Source of the DNA: Streptomyces verrucosisporus
GTDB lineage: Bacteria > Actinomycetota > Actinomycetes > Streptomycetales > Streptomycetaceae
Assembly (NCBI RefSeq): GCF_017114865.1
Contig: NZ_JADEYH010000001.1
Coordinates: 1-64,000, forward strand
Length of the DNA stretch: 64,000 bases
Direction: 5' to 3'
The position numbers and the translations under genes are program-made. Of this stretch, positions 9,203 through 18,102 are shown one piece after another. The stretch's first letter is position 1; each line of letters starts with the position of its first letter. The notes under the pieces were generated by a model that saw only the letters and a list, made by a program, of their open reading frames with translations, was not told the DNA's origin and did no database searches.

Positions 9203-11113
9203 GTGGCGGGACGGATCAACGACGACGACGTGAAGGCGGTGCGGGACGCGGTCCCGATCGACGCCGTCGTCTCCGAGTACCTCCAGCTCCGCCCGGCCGG
9301 CGGCGGCAACCTCAAGGGCCTGTGCCCCTTCCACGACGAGAAGTCCCCCTCCTTCCACGTCAGCCCGAGCAAGGGCCTGTACCACTGCTTCGGCTGCCAG
9401 GCCGGCGGGGACACCCTCGACTTCGTGATGAAGGTGGACCACCTCTCCTTCTCCGAGGCCGTCGAGCGGCTGGCCTCCCAGGCCGGGGTCACCCTGCGCT
9501 ACGAGGAGGGCGGCTACGCCCCCGGCCGCCAGCAGGGCGAGCGCATCCGGCTGGTCCAGGCGCACAAGGCCGCCGCCGCCTTCTACACCGAGCAGCTCGA
9601 CTCGCCGGAGGCCGAGACCGGCCGCCGCTTCCTGGCCGAGCGGGGCTTCGGCCAGGAGGCCGCCGCGCACTTCGGCGTCGGCTACTCTCCGGCCGGCTGG
9701 GACCACCTGACCCGCTTCCTGCGCGGCAAGGGCTTCAGCGACAAGGAGCTGATCCTGGCCGGCCTGGCCCAGGAGAGCCGCAACGGCCGCCCCATCGACC
9801 GCTTCCGCGGCCGGCTGATGTGGCCCATCCGCGACATCACCGGCGAGGTCGTGGGCTTCGGCGCCCGCAAGCTGCGCGAGGACGACAACGGGCCGAAGTA
9901 CCTCAACACCCCCGAGACGGCGATCTACCGCAAGTCCCAGGTGCTCTACGGCATCGACCTGGCCAAGCGCGAGATCGCGAAGACCGGCCGGGCCGTGGTC
10001 GTCGAGGGCTACACGGACGTGATGGCCTGCCACCTCGCCGGGGTCACCGGCGCCATCGCCACCTGCGGCACCGCCTTCGGCGGCGAGCACATCAAGATCC
10101 TGCGCCGTCTGCTGATGGACAACTCCCGCTCGGAGGTCGTCTTCACCTTCGACGGCGACGCGGCCGGGCAGAAGGCGGCCCTGCGCGCCTTCGAGGACGA
10201 CCAGAAGTTCGCCGCCCGCACCTCCATCGCCATCACCCCGGGCGGCATGGACCCGTGCGAACTGCGGCTGGCCGAGGGCGACGAGGCGGTGGCGGCCCTG
10301 GTCCAGGGGCGCTCGCCGCTGTTCGAGTTCGCCATCCGCTCGGTCACCGGGCAGCACAACCTGGACACCGCCGAGGGCCGGGCCGCCGCCCTGGAGGAGG
10401 CCGCGCCGATCGTCGCGCGGATCAAGGACGGCTCGATCCAGCACCAGTACGCCGTACGCCTGGCCGGGCTGCTGGGCATCCTCGACACCGAGTTCGTGGT
10501 GCGGCGGGTGGGGCAGCTCGCCCGCTGGGAGCGCGAGCGGCGGTCCGGAGGCACGGGAGGCCCGCAGCAGCGCCGCCCCGCCGGGCCGCCCGCACCGCAG
10601 GTGCGGCCCGGCCCCGCGCCCGGCGGCCCCCGGCTGGACCTGCGCAGCCCCCAGCGGCTGGCCGAGCGTGAACTGCTCAAGCTGGCACTTCAGTTCCCGG
10701 CGCTGGTCTCCCCGCTCTTCGACGCCTACGGGGCCGACGAGTTCACCGCCGAGCCCTACGCCGAGGTACGCCGGGCCGTGGAGAAGGCCGGAGGAGTGGA
10801 GCGGGCCGACGGGGAGTACCTGGCCCGGGTGCGGGACGCCGCGCCGGACGACACCGTGCGGTCGATGATCACCGAGCTGAGCGTCGAGCCGCTGCGCACC
10901 CCGCGCGAGCCCGACGAGGCCTACGCCGGGGAGTTCCTGGTCAAGGTGCGCCTGGAGGCGGTCAACCGCCGGATCGCCGAACTGAGCAGCACCCTCGCGC
11001 GCATGGCGAACAGCGGGGACGAGGCCCAGACGGCCGTCGCCGAGCAGCTGTGGACGCTGGAGCGGTACGGCCGGTCGCTGCGCGACCGCGGCGCCGCCGC
11101 GCTCTGGTCGTAG
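9203..11113 (+). CDS. dnaG: DNA primase DnaG
   Basis: A 636-residue bacterial primase that makes RNA primers for lagging-strand synthesis with the DnaB helicase. The CHC2 zinc ribbon has Cys41, His44, Cys62 and Cys65 (CPFHDEKSPSF, YHCFGCQ). The TOPRIM core shows VVEGYTDVMA with the catalytic Glu and FTFDGDAAG with the metal-binding Asp. A Pro/Gly-rich linker near residues 450-490 leads to the C-terminal helicase-interaction domain. GTG 9203 is preferred over the in-frame ATG 30 bp upstream because family members begin MAGRINDDDV. An HrdA-type sigma gene follows 324 bp downstream. Confidence 0.97.
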   Translation: MAGRINDDDVKAVRDAVPIDAVVSEYLQLRPAGGGNLKGLCPFHDEKSPSFHVSPSKGLYHCFGCQAGGDTLDFVMKVDHLSFSEAVERLASQAGVTLRYEEGGYAPGRQQGERIRLVQAHKAAAAFYTEQLDSPEAETGRRFLAERGFGQEAAAHFGVGYSPAGWDHLTRFLRGKGFSDKELILAGLAQESRNGRPIDRFRGRLMWPIRDITGEVVGFGARKLREDDNGPKYLNTPETAIYRKSQVLYGIDLAKREIAKTGRAVVVEGYTDVMACHLAGVTGAIATCGTAFGGEHIKILRRLLMDNSRSEVVFTFDGDAAGQKAALRAFEDDQKFAARTSIAITPGGMDPCELRLAEGDEAVAALVQGRSPLFEFAIRSVTGQHNLDTAEGRAAALEEAAPIVARIKDGSIQHQYAVRLAGLLGILDTEFVVRRVGQLARWERERRSGGTGGPQQRRPAGPPAPQVRPGPAPGGPRLDLRSPQRLAERELLKLALQFPALVSPLFDAYGADEFTAEPYAEVRRAVEKAGGVERADGEYLARVRDAAPDDTVRSMITELSVEPLRTPREPDEAYAGEFLVKVRLEAVNRRIAELSSTLARMANSGDEAQTAVAEQLWTLERYGRSLRDRGAAALWS

Positions 11114-11437
11114 CAGGCCGCTCAAGGCCCGCGCGGCCTGATCCCGTACCGGGGCCGGACCCCGCCCGCGCCGCCCTTCCGCCGCCGGCGGCCGTTCACC
11201 GGCCCGTTCTGCCACCTTCCGTACGCGTTCGGTCACCCGGGAGTCCAGAAACCGTGCGCACGCCCCTCGTGACGGGAGTGTGTCGTACCCCACACTGAGG
11301 GAGGTGCCTGAGCCCCCGGAGCGCGTACCCCCCTCGGCGCCGCTCGTCCGCCGCGGTGCGGACAGCGGTGCGGCCGCGCCCGTCCTCGTCTCGCGTGTCG
11401 CCCCGAACCGGCAGCGATCAACTTGGAGGCCGCCCTC
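11114..11437. other. Intergenic region upstream of the sigma-factor gene
   Basis: 324 bp without a convincing coding sequence. It holds an inverted repeat AGTGTG-N8-CACACT at 11277-11296, about 140 bp before the sigma-factor start, which may be an operator or part of a promoter. Nothing else is recognised. Confidence 0.4.
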
Positions 11438-12574
11438 GTGCAGACCCGGACCCTGGCCGGCGCGGCCCTCGCCGCCCCCGCCGTTCCCGTCGCCCCCGAC
11501 TCCCCGAGCACTCCCGGCCCGGCCGTCGTACCGCCTGACGGCCCGCAGGCCCCCTCGCCCGGCCACCCGCGGGCCGTCCCCGGGCAGGAGGCGGAACCGA
11601 ACGCCGGCCACCTCCAGGAGGAACCCCGCCTCGCCCCCCGGCCTGCCGGGCCCGACACGAGCGGCCCCTCCGCCGACCTCTTCCGCCAGTACCTGCGCGA
11701 GATCGGCCGCGTCCCCCTGCTGACGGCCGCAGAGGAGGTCGAACTCGCCCGGCGCGTCGAGGCGGGTCTGTTCGCCGAGGAGAAGCTCGCCCGCACCCCC
11801 GGCCTCGACGAGAGCCTCGCCCTCGACCTCGACCGTCTGGTGGTCATGGGCCGGGTGGCCAAGCGCCGCCTGATCGAGGCCAACCTCCGCCTGGTGGTCT
11901 CGGTGGCCAAGCGGTACGCCGGCCGCGGGCTGACCGTGCTCGACCTGGTCCAGGAGGGCAATCTGGGCCTCATCCGGGCCGTGGAGAAGTTCGACTACAC
12001 CCGCGGCTACAAGTTCTCCACATACGCCACCTGGTGGATACGCCAGGCCATGTCCCGGGCGCTGGCCGACCAGGCCCGCACCATCAGGGTCCCGGTGCAC
12101 GTCGTGGAGCTGATCAACCGGGTCGTCCGCGTCCAGCGCCGCCTCCTCCAGGAGCGCGGCCACGAGCCGACGCCCGAGGAGGTCGCCGCCCAGCTCGGCC
12201 TGACCGGGGAGCGGGTCGGCGAGGTGCTGCGGCTGGCCCGGGAGCCGGTGTCGCTGCACGCCCCGGTGGGGGAGGAGGACGACGTCAACCTGGGCGATCT
12301 CATCGAGGACGGCGACGCGCCCTCGCCCGTGGAGACCGCCGCCTTCCTGCTGCTGCGCCGGCACCTGGACGCGGTGCTGTCCACCCTCGGCGAGCGCGAG
12401 CGCAGGGTCGTCCAGCTGCGCTACGGGCTCGCCGACGGCCGGCCCCGCACGCTGGAGGAGATCGGCCGCCTCTTCGGCGTCACCCGTGAACGCATCCGCC
12501 AGATCGAGTCCAGGACGCTGGCCAGACTCCGTGACCACGCCTACGCGGACCAGCTGCGGGGCTATCTGGACTGA
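11438..12574 (+). CDS. hrdA: RNA polymerase group 2 sigma factor, HrdA-like
   Basis: A 378-residue sigma-70 protein: a variable Pro-rich N-terminus (about 75 residues), region 1.2 ([16 protein letters not shown]), region 2 with [28 protein letters not shown] and the region 2.3/2.4 block [14 protein letters not shown], region 3, and region 4.2 with [12 protein letters not shown]. This is the full core of a principal-like sigma factor without the long N-terminus of HrdB, so it is group 2. Position beside dnaG and length close to 396 residues favour HrdA over HrdC/HrdD, but that name is inferred. GTG 11438 is chosen because GGAGG at 11425 gives a proper ribosome binding site. Confidence 0.88.
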   Translation: MQTRTLAGAALAAPAVPVAPDSPSTPGPAVVPPDGPQAPSPGHPRAVPGQEAEPNAGHLQEEPRLAPRPAGPDTSGPSADLFRQYLREIGRVPLLTAAEEVELARRVEAGLFAEEKLARTPGLDESLALDLDRLVVMGRVAKRRLIEANLRLVVSVAKRYAGRGLTVLDLVQEGNLGLIRAVEKFDYTRGYKFSTYATWWIRQAMSRALADQARTIRVPVHVVELINRVVRVQRRLLQERGHEPTPEEVAAQLGLTGERVGEVLRLAREPVSLHAPVGEEDDVNLGDLIEDGDAPSPVETAAFLLLRRHLDAVLSTLGERERRVVQLRYGLADGRPRTLEEIGRLFGVTRERIRQIESRTLARLRDHAYADQLRGYLD

Positions 12575-12633
12575 GCCCTGGCCGGCACCCGGCACCCGGC
12601 ACCCGGCATCCGGCCGGGACCGCCGGCGCGGGC

Positions 12634-14103
12634 TCAGCCGAAGGCGCCCGGATGCGTCTGCTCCCGCACCGTCGCGTACTGCTGCCGCACCGCCTGGCCC
12701 ACCGCCAGCTCCTCGCCCGGTTCCAGGACCCGGCCGGCGGGCGCGGGCCACATCGGTGGCTGCTGCGGCGAGAGCGTGCCCTGGGACACGCCCAGGGCCC
12801 AGGCGGCCTGGCGGGCCGCGCCCAGCGCCGTGTAGTCGGCGGGCTCGGGGACCACCACCTGAGCGCCCAGCAGGGCCGGAGCGACCGCCTGTACGGCCGG
12901 GAGGCCGGCCGCGGCCCCCAGCAGGAAGACCCGGCCGACCGATACGCCCCGGCCGCGCAGCACGTCGAGGGCGTCGGCGAGCCCGCACAGCATCCCCTCG
13001 AAGGCGGCGCGCGCCAGGTGCTCCGGCTTCATGCTCTCGCGCCGCAGCCCGGCCAGCGTGCCGGCGGTGTGCGGCAGGTCGGGGGTGCGCTCGCCCTCCA
13101 GATAGGGCAGCAGCACCAGCCCGTGGGAGCCGGGCGTGGAGGTCAGTGCCAGCTCCGACAGGCCCTCCAGTGAGGTGCCGAGCAGTCCGGCGGCGCCGCG
13201 CAGCGCCCGTACGGCGTTGAGCGTGTGCACCACCGGCAGGTGCATACCGGTGGCGTCGGCGAGCGAGGTGATCATGCCGGTCGGCTCGGCCAGCGCCTGG
13301 TGGTGCACGGAGAAGACCGAACCGGACGCCCCCAGCGAGACCACCGCGTCGCCCGGGCCGACGCCCAGGCCGAAGGCGGCGGCCATCGTCTCGCCCGTGC
13401 CGGCCGAGATCAGCAGACCCTCGGGGGTGTGGCCGGCGGGCTCGGCCGGACCCAGCACATCCGGCAGCCTCACCGGGTGACCGAGCGCCAGCTCGGCCAG
13501 GTCCGCCCGCCAGGACTCGGTGGCGGCCGACCAGTAGCCGGTCCCCGAGGCGTCACCGCGGTCGGTGGTGCGGCGCTGCGGACGGCCCAGCAGCTGCCAC
13601 ACCAGCCAGTCGTGCGGCTGGAGGACCTCGGTCACGCGCCGGGCCGCCTCCGGCTCGTGCCGGGCAAGCCAGCGCAGCTTCGCCACCGGCTGCGCCGCCT
13701 GCGGCACGGCGCCCACAGCCTGCGCCCACGCCTCGCGTCCGCCGAGCGCGTCGACGAGGTCGGCCGCGGCGGTCTGCGCGCGTCGGTCGTTGCCGACCAG
13801 CGCGGGCCGTACCGGGTCGCCGACCTCGTCGAGCGCGACCAGCCCGTTCTGCTGAGCCGAGACGCCGATGGCCTGGACGCCCTCCAGCACCCCGCCCGCC
13901 GCCGCGTCGCCGAGCGAGAGCAGCCACGCCTGCGGATCGGTCTCGGTGCGCCTGCCCGCGGCCGCCGCGGCCCCGTCCTCCCCGCCGCCTCCGGGCGCGG
14001 GATGCGGGGCGTATCCCTGTCTGACGACGGCACCGGTGTCGGTGTCGCAGACGACGATGCGGGTGTACTCGGACGAACTGTCCAGACCGGCGACTGTCCC
14101 CAT
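12634..14103 (-). CDS. FGGY-family carbohydrate kinase (xylulokinase-like)
   Basis: A 489-residue sugar kinase of the FGGY family. The N-terminal phosphate motif is AGLDSSSEYTRIVV, followed by QPHDWLVWQLLG and TDRGDASGTGYW, which match the first FGGY signature and the Asp-rich strand of xylulokinases. The C-terminal nucleotide-binding loop, normally LxGGGA+S, reads LLGAAAGLPAVQ, so its glycines are largely replaced. A kinase role on D-xylulose or a related ketose is expected from the family, but activity is uncertain because of this loop. It is convergent with the sigma gene. A short GGCACCC tandem repeat lies in the 59-bp gap. Confidence 0.82.
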   Translation of the reverse strand: MGTVAGLDSSSEYTRIVVCDTDTGAVVRQGYAPHPAPGGGGEDGAAAAAGRRTETDPQAWLLSLGDAAAGGVLEGVQAIGVSAQQNGLVALDEVGDPVRPALVGNDRRAQTAAADLVDALGGREAWAQAVGAVPQAAQPVAKLRWLARHEPEAARRVTEVLQPHDWLVWQLLGRPQRRTTDRGDASGTGYWSAATESWRADLAELALGHPVRLPDVLGPAEPAGHTPEGLLISAGTGETMAAAFGLGVGPGDAVVSLGASGSVFSVHHQALAEPTGMITSLADATGMHLPVVHTLNAVRALRGAAGLLGTSLEGLSELALTSTPGSHGLVLLPYLEGERTPDLPHTAGTLAGLRRESMKPEHLARAAFEGMLCGLADALDVLRGRGVSVGRVFLLGAAAGLPAVQAVAPALLGAQVVVPEPADYTALGAARQAAWALGVSQGTLSPQQPPMWPAPAGRVLEPGEELAVGQAVRQQYATVREQTHPGAFG

Positions 14104-14147
14104 GAGGGAGATGATGCCTCACCGGCCGCGGGCGTCCCCTTCCGGCC

Positions 14148-15407
14148 CTACGGCTGGGTGGGGGAGTCCGCGCGGGCCGCGGTGTCGGAAGCGGCCCCGG
14201 GCCCCTCCCGCGTCCCGGCCGGCGGCTGCACCGACGGGCCGGGGGAGACCGGCACCAGCCGGGGCATCAGGGCTCTGACGGCGGGCTCCGTCCAGCGGGC
14301 GGCCAGCGGGCCGATTATCACCATCAGCAGCACGTACGCGGTGGCCAGCGGACGGATCTCGGTGGCGACCCCGGCCGCCAGGCCGGCGATGACGATGGAG
14401 AACTCGCCGCGCGCCACCAGGGCCCCGCCCGCCCGCAGCCGGCCCCTGGGGCTGATGCCGGCGCGCTGCGCCGCGTACCAGCCGGTGGCGACCTTGGTCA
14501 CCACCGTCACCACGGCCAGGATCAGCGCCGGGACGATCACCGGCGGGATGTTGCCCGGGTCGGTGGACAGACCGAAGAAGACGAAGAACACCGCCGCGAA
14601 CAGATCCCGCAGTGGGGCGAACAGCCGGTGGGCGCTCTCGGCGACCTCACCGGACAGGGCGATGCCGACGAGGAACGCGCCGACGGCCGCCGAGACGTGC
14701 AGCTGCTGGGCGATGCCGGCGATCAGGACGGTCAGGCCGAGCACCACCAGCAGCAGCAGCTCGGGATTGTCGGAGGAGACGGCCTTGCTGATCAGCCGGC
14801 CGTGGCGCAGCGCGACGTAGAGGACCAGTCCGACCGTGCCCAGGGCGACGATCAGGCTGACGCTGCCGCCCATCAGGCCGACCCCGGCCAGCAGGGTGGT
14901 CAGGATCGGCAGGTACACCGCCATAGCCAGGTCCTCCATGACCAGGACGCCGAGGACGACGGGTGTCTCGCGGTTGCCGAGCCGGCCCAGGTCGGTGAGG
15001 ACCTTGGCGATGACGCCGGAGGAGGAGATCCAGGTGACGCCGGCCAGTGCCACGGCGGCCACCGGCCCCCAGCCCATGACCAGTGCGGCGACGGCCCCCG
15101 GCGTGGCGTTGAGGACGAAGTCCACCACGCCCGAGGGGTACTGCGTCTTGAGGTTGTCCACCAGCTCGGAGGCGCTGTACTCCAGGCCCAGCAGGAGCAG
15201 CAGCAGGATCACACCGATCTCGGCGCCGATGGCGACGAACTCCTCGCTGGAGCTGAGCTCGAAGATGCCGCCGTGGCCGAAGGCGAGACCGGCCAGCAGG
15301 TAGAGCGGGATGGCGGACAGGCCGATCCGCCCGGCGAACCGCCCGATGATCCCCAGACCGAGGATGATGGCGCCCAGCTCGATGAGCAGCATGGTGGTGT
15401 CGTGCAT
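14148..15407 (-). CDS. CPA2-type cation:proton antiporter (Kef/KhtU-like)
   Basis: A 419-residue integral membrane protein with about 12 hydrophobic segments from residue 4 to about 385 and a short hydrophilic tail. LGLEYSASELV and GVTWISSSGVIAKVL match the conserved core of monovalent cation:proton antiporters of the CPA2 family. It begins 2 bp after the stop of the upstream regulatory subunit gene, so the two form an operon and probably one complex, exchanging K+ (or Na+) for H+ at the cytoplasmic membrane. Confidence 0.9.
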   Translation of the reverse strand: MHDTTMLLIELGAIILGLGIIGRFAGRIGLSAIPLYLLAGLAFGHGGIFELSSSEEFVAIGAEIGVILLLLLLGLEYSASELVDNLKTQYPSGVVDFVLNATPGAVAALVMGWGPVAAVALAGVTWISSSGVIAKVLTDLGRLGNRETPVVLGVLVMEDLAMAVYLPILTTLLAGVGLMGGSVSLIVALGTVGLVLYVALRHGRLISKAVSSDNPELLLLVVLGLTVLIAGIAQQLHVSAAVGAFLVGIALSGEVAESAHRLFAPLRDLFAAVFFVFFGLSTDPGNIPPVIVPALILAVVTVVTKVATGWYAAQRAGISPRGRLRAGGALVARGEFSIVIAGLAAGVATEIRPLATAYVLLMVIIGPLAARWTEPAVRALMPRLVPVSPGPSVQPPAGTREGPGAASDTAARADSPTQP

Positions 15408-15409
15408 AC

Positions 15410-15877
15410 TCAGCCCCCCGTGATGATCTGGGCGAGTTCCTCGACGCCCTGGCGGGTGCCCACGACCACGAGGACGTCCCCCGCCTCCAGCCTGAAGTCC
15501 GGCCCCGGGGCCGGGTGCGGCGCGGTGCGCCGCAGGACCGCGACGATGGACGCCCCGGTGCGGGTACGGGCGCGGGTGTCGCCCAGCGGCCGCCCCCGGT
15601 ACGGGGACTTGGCGGTCACCGGGATCCGCTCGGTGGCCAGGTCCAGCTCCCCGACGGCCAGGTCCGGCGCCTCGGGTTCGGGGGCGATCAGCGCGGCCAG
15701 GGAGGCGGCCTCGTCGGATTCGAGCTGGAAGGACGCCTGGCAGGTGTCGGGGTCCTCGGGGTCGTAGAAGCCCAGGAATCGCCGGCCGTCCTGGTGGACG
15801 ACGACGGACAGGTGCCGCCCGGAGCGGGTGGTGACGTCGTACTGGGTGCCGACGCCCGGAAGCGGTGTGCGTTTCAT
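15410..15877 (-). CDS. TrkA-C (RCK_C) domain regulatory subunit of cation:proton antiporter
   Basis: A 155-residue cytoplasmic protein. The N-terminal half resembles KhtT-type subunits (LPGVGTQYDVTTRSGRHLSV) and the C-terminal half is a TrkA_C domain (GASIVAVLRR ... FRLEAGDVLVVVGTRQGVEEL), which binds small ligands such as nucleotides. It should gate the antiporter encoded 2 bp downstream. The ATG at 15877 was chosen for its GGGGGAGAG ribosome binding site; an upstream in-frame start lacks one. Confidence 0.88.
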   Translation of the reverse strand: MKRTPLPGVGTQYDVTTRSGRHLSVVVHQDGRRFLGFYDPEDPDTCQASFQLESDEAASLAALIAPEPEAPDLAVGELDLATERIPVTAKSPYRGRPLGDTRARTRTGASIVAVLRRTAPHPAPGPDFRLEAGDVLVVVGTRQGVEELAQIITGG

Positions 15878-16088
15878 CGGCAAGGCTCTCCCCCCGTAGG
15901 ACGGATCGGGCGGCCCCGGGACGTGCGGCGCCGCCGGAAGAGCCCGTTCGTGTGGAATCGGGGCCAAGTTTCGCACAGGGGGTCTTACGGCAGCCGGACG
16001 CCGCTGCGTATCCGCTGCTCAGGAGAGCGACCGCGGGCCGGAGCCGGCTCCCGGGCGAAGACGCTCCGCGCCCCGGAAGGAGTGAGAG

Positions 16089-16162
16089 TGGGGCGGGTGG
16101 GACTCGAACCCACGGCCGACGGATTATGAGTCCGCTGCTCTAACCGGCTGAGCTACCGCCCC
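16089..16162 (-). tRNA. tRNA with CAT anticodon (tRNA-Ile2 or elongator Met)
   Basis: A 74-nt cloverleaf on the minus strand. The acceptor stem GGGGCGG pairs with CCGCCCC, the D arm is intact, the anticodon loop is CTCATAA, and the T loop is TTCGAGT. The discriminator is A and CCA is not encoded. A CAT anticodon may be Ile (lysidine-modified, AUA) or Met; the acceptor stem and loop context suggest Ile2, but the sequence alone does not settle it. Confidence 0.9.
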
Positions 16163-16164
16163 GG

Positions 16165-16197
16165 GACGGCGCGCCACGCACATCTGTGCGCGCCGTC
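16165..16197 (-). other. Hairpin abutting the tRNA 5' end
   Basis: GACGGCGCGC and GCGCGCCGTC form a 10-bp stem with a 13-nt loop, ending 2 bp upstream of the tRNA 5' end. It may help 5' processing or act as an attenuator; inference only. Confidence 0.35.
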
Positions 16198-16342
16198 TGC
16201 CGCAGCATAGCCGCTCATACGATCTCCCGCCCGTGCCGGGGTGAGGCGAGGGTGGTGAGGCCCGTCACCGCGGCCGAAGGCCGGTCGCCGGAACGGAGCA
16301 GGCCTCCCGGTGGCGGCCCGGCAGGGCCGCCTGGGCACATGA

Positions 16343-16368
16343 AGAAGGGCCCCTCGCGGGGCCCTTCT
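16343..16368 (-). terminator. Terminator after tRNA-Asn
   Basis: An 11-bp perfect stem AGAAGGGCCCC / GGGGCCCTTCT with loop TCGC, 7 bp downstream of the tRNA-Asn 3' end on the minus strand. Confidence 0.7.
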
Positions 16369-16375
16369 CGTCCTG

Positions 16376-16448
16376 CTCCCCCGACTGGACTCGAACCAGT
16401 AACCTGCCGGTTAACAGCCGGCTGCTCTGCCAATTGAGCTACAGGGGA
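16376..16448 (-). tRNA. tRNA-Asn (GTT)
   Basis: A 73-nt cloverleaf on the minus strand: acceptor TCCCCTG with CGGGGGA (one T-G pair), anticodon stem GCCGG/CCGGC around CTGTTAA giving anticodon GTT, T arm CTGG-TTCGAGT-CCAG, discriminator G. CCA is not encoded. Confidence 0.97.
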
Positions 16449-16650
16449 CTGCTGCTCGGAGGTGCCTATTCCGGTTTCCCGGGGGCGTTCCCCGCTGGCG
16501 AGGAATACAGTAGCGCATGCCGGGGGGTGCTCTGAAATCGGTATTCGCGGCGCGCCTCGGGGTACCCGGTGGAACGTCCGCCGCAGACCGACAGGGCGCA
16601 CACCCGCGCGGCCGGGGTGCGCCGGGAGAGACCTGAGAAAGGGTGGAGCC

Positions 16651-16962
16651 ATGCGCTACCGGCTCACGTTCGTCGTAGGAGTTGCCGTCGGATACGTGTT
16701 CGGCACGCGGGCCGGGCGGGAGAAGTACGAGCAGCTGCGCGAGAGGGCCCGGAAGTTCGCCGAGAACCCCGCGGTGCGCAACGCCTACGAGTCCGCCGCG
16801 CACAACGGGCGGGAGATGGCCGGCAAGGCGCTGAACACGGTCTCCGACCGGATGGGCGACCGTGTGCCGGGACCGGTGTCCGACAGGGTCCGCATGCTGC
16901 GCGGCCGCCGTGTCGAGCAGCGCACGCCGTTCGACGACGGCTGGGGCACCGGCAACGCCTGA
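16651..16962 (+). CDS. Small YtxH-like membrane-associated protein
   Basis: A 103-residue protein. The N-terminal 20 residues (MRYRLTFVVGVAVGYVFGTR) form a short membrane segment with glycines, followed directly by the basic AGREKYEQLRERARKF motif typical of YtxH-domain proteins, then an amphipathic helical tail. Family members are conserved in actinobacteria, with a possible envelope or stress role; no enzyme function is visible. The ATG follows GGTGGAG. Confidence 0.75.
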   Translation: MRYRLTFVVGVAVGYVFGTRAGREKYEQLRERARKFAENPAVRNAYESAAHNGREMAGKALNTVSDRMGDRVPGPVSDRVRMLRGRRVEQRTPFDDGWGTGNA

Positions 16963-17018
16963 GGACACCTGAGAACGCCTGAGGGGTCAGCTCCCGGGGC
17001 GCGTCCGGCGGCTCCGCG

Positions 17019-17912
17019 TCAGGAGCCGTCCGGCAGCCGCCCCGCGCGTGAGGGGTCCAGGAGGGGAGCGAGCGGATCGCCGTGCCTCTCCAGCCGGGGG
17101 GCCAGATCGCCGGCCGTGAAGACGAGGTCGCCGGGCTGTTCGCAGCCGGCGACCTCGTCCCATGTCACCGGGGTGGAGACGGTCGGCCTCGGCCGTGCGC
17201 GCAGGGTGTACGGGGCGGCGGTGGTCCGCGTCCACAGGTTCTGGCCGTGGTCGATGAAGACGCGTCCCTCACGCAGCCGCCGGGGCACCTGGTCCACGAC
17301 GAGGTCCGGCAGGGCCTCGGCCGCCTCGTGGGCCAGCCGCCCGGCGTAGCCGGCCACGGCCTCGGAGTCGGCGGGCCGCAGCGGGGCGAGCACGTGCAGT
17401 CCCTTGGAACCGGAGGTCTTGGCGTACGAGGGCAGACCGTCGCGCTCCAGCAGGTCGCGCAGCCGGCGGGCGACCGCGCAGCACTGGACGATCGTCGCCG
17501 GGGCGCCCGGGTCGAGGTCGAACACCAGCCGGTCGGCCATCCCCTCGTGGGGAAGCCGCCACTGGGGCGTGTGCAGTTCCAGCGCGGAGAGGTTGGCCGC
17601 CCACAGCAGGGTCGGCAGGTCCTGGACGACGACCTGGCGGTCGGTCTTCCCACCGACGCGGTGGACCTCGCGCACCGTCACCCACTCCGGTGTGCCGGGC
17701 GGTACGTGCTTGGCCATGAACGACTCGGCCTCCACACCGCGGGGGGCGCGGACGAAGGACACCGGGCGGTCGCGCAGATGGGGCAGGAGCACCTCGGCGA
17801 CGGAGGTGTAGTAGTCCACGACATCGCCCTTGGTGAAGCCCGAGGCGGGGTAGAGGACCCTGTCCAGACTGGTCAGCTCGATCGTGCGGCCTTCCACGAC
17901 GGTGCTCGTCAT
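17019..17912 (-). CDS. LigD-type polymerase/primase domain protein
   Basis: A 297-residue stand-alone polymerase domain of the LigD family (archaeo-eukaryotic primase fold). It contains VLYPASGFTKGDVVDYY, FMAKHVPPGTPEW, RLVFDLDPG with the two metal-binding Asp residues, and TSGSKGLHVLAPL. In bacterial non-homologous end joining this domain fills gaps and adds ribonucleotides at broken ends with Ku and a ligase. Neither Ku nor a ligase domain is encoded nearby, so partners must lie elsewhere. The start is ambiguous: ATG 17912 or an ATG 33 bp upstream. Confidence 0.87.
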   Translation of the reverse strand: MTSTVVEGRTIELTSLDRVLYPASGFTKGDVVDYYTSVAEVLLPHLRDRPVSFVRAPRGVEAESFMAKHVPPGTPEWVTVREVHRVGGKTDRQVVVQDLPTLLWAANLSALELHTPQWRLPHEGMADRLVFDLDPGAPATIVQCCAVARRLRDLLERDGLPSYAKTSGSKGLHVLAPLRPADSEAVAGYAGRLAHEAAEALPDLVVDQVPRRLREGRVFIDHGQNLWTRTTAAPYTLRARPRPTVSTPVTWDEVAGCEQPGDLVFTAGDLAPRLERHGDPLAPLLDPSRAGRLPDGS

Positions 17913-18021
17913 GGGGATGCGGGTTCCACGGGCGGCGCCGTCCATGCGGGGCGTGGGCCGGGTGCCGGGGGAGGAGGGGGCGTTGCGGGGTGCTTCGGGC
18001 TGCGGCTAGCCTGTGTTCGTG

Positions 18022-18050
18022 ATTCCGGTCATTCTTCGGAATCTCGAACG
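18022..18050. promoter_or_regulatory. Putative IclR-type operator
   Basis: Inverted repeat ATTCCG-N9-CGGAAT (18022-18042) overlaps TTCGGAATCTCGAACG (18035-18050). The 16-mer matches 14 of 16 bases of TTCGGTATCTCGTACG at 35082 in front of the sugar-importer operon. It lies 53 bp before the iclR start, so autoregulation is plausible. Confidence 0.45.
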
Positions 18051-18102
18051 ACTGCGGGTGCCGGCGAGCCCGGAGCCCTCAGGGGAGAAGGGGAGGGCTG
18101 CC

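Noticed and set aside
9104..12988. A 1294-codon open frame on the minus strand opposite dnaG and the sigma gene
   Set aside because: No domain motif, biased composition, antisense to two well-supported genes.
16089..16448. tRNA genes as an integration site of a mobile element
   Set aside because: No integrase, repeat of the tRNA 3' end or phage-like gene was found on either side.
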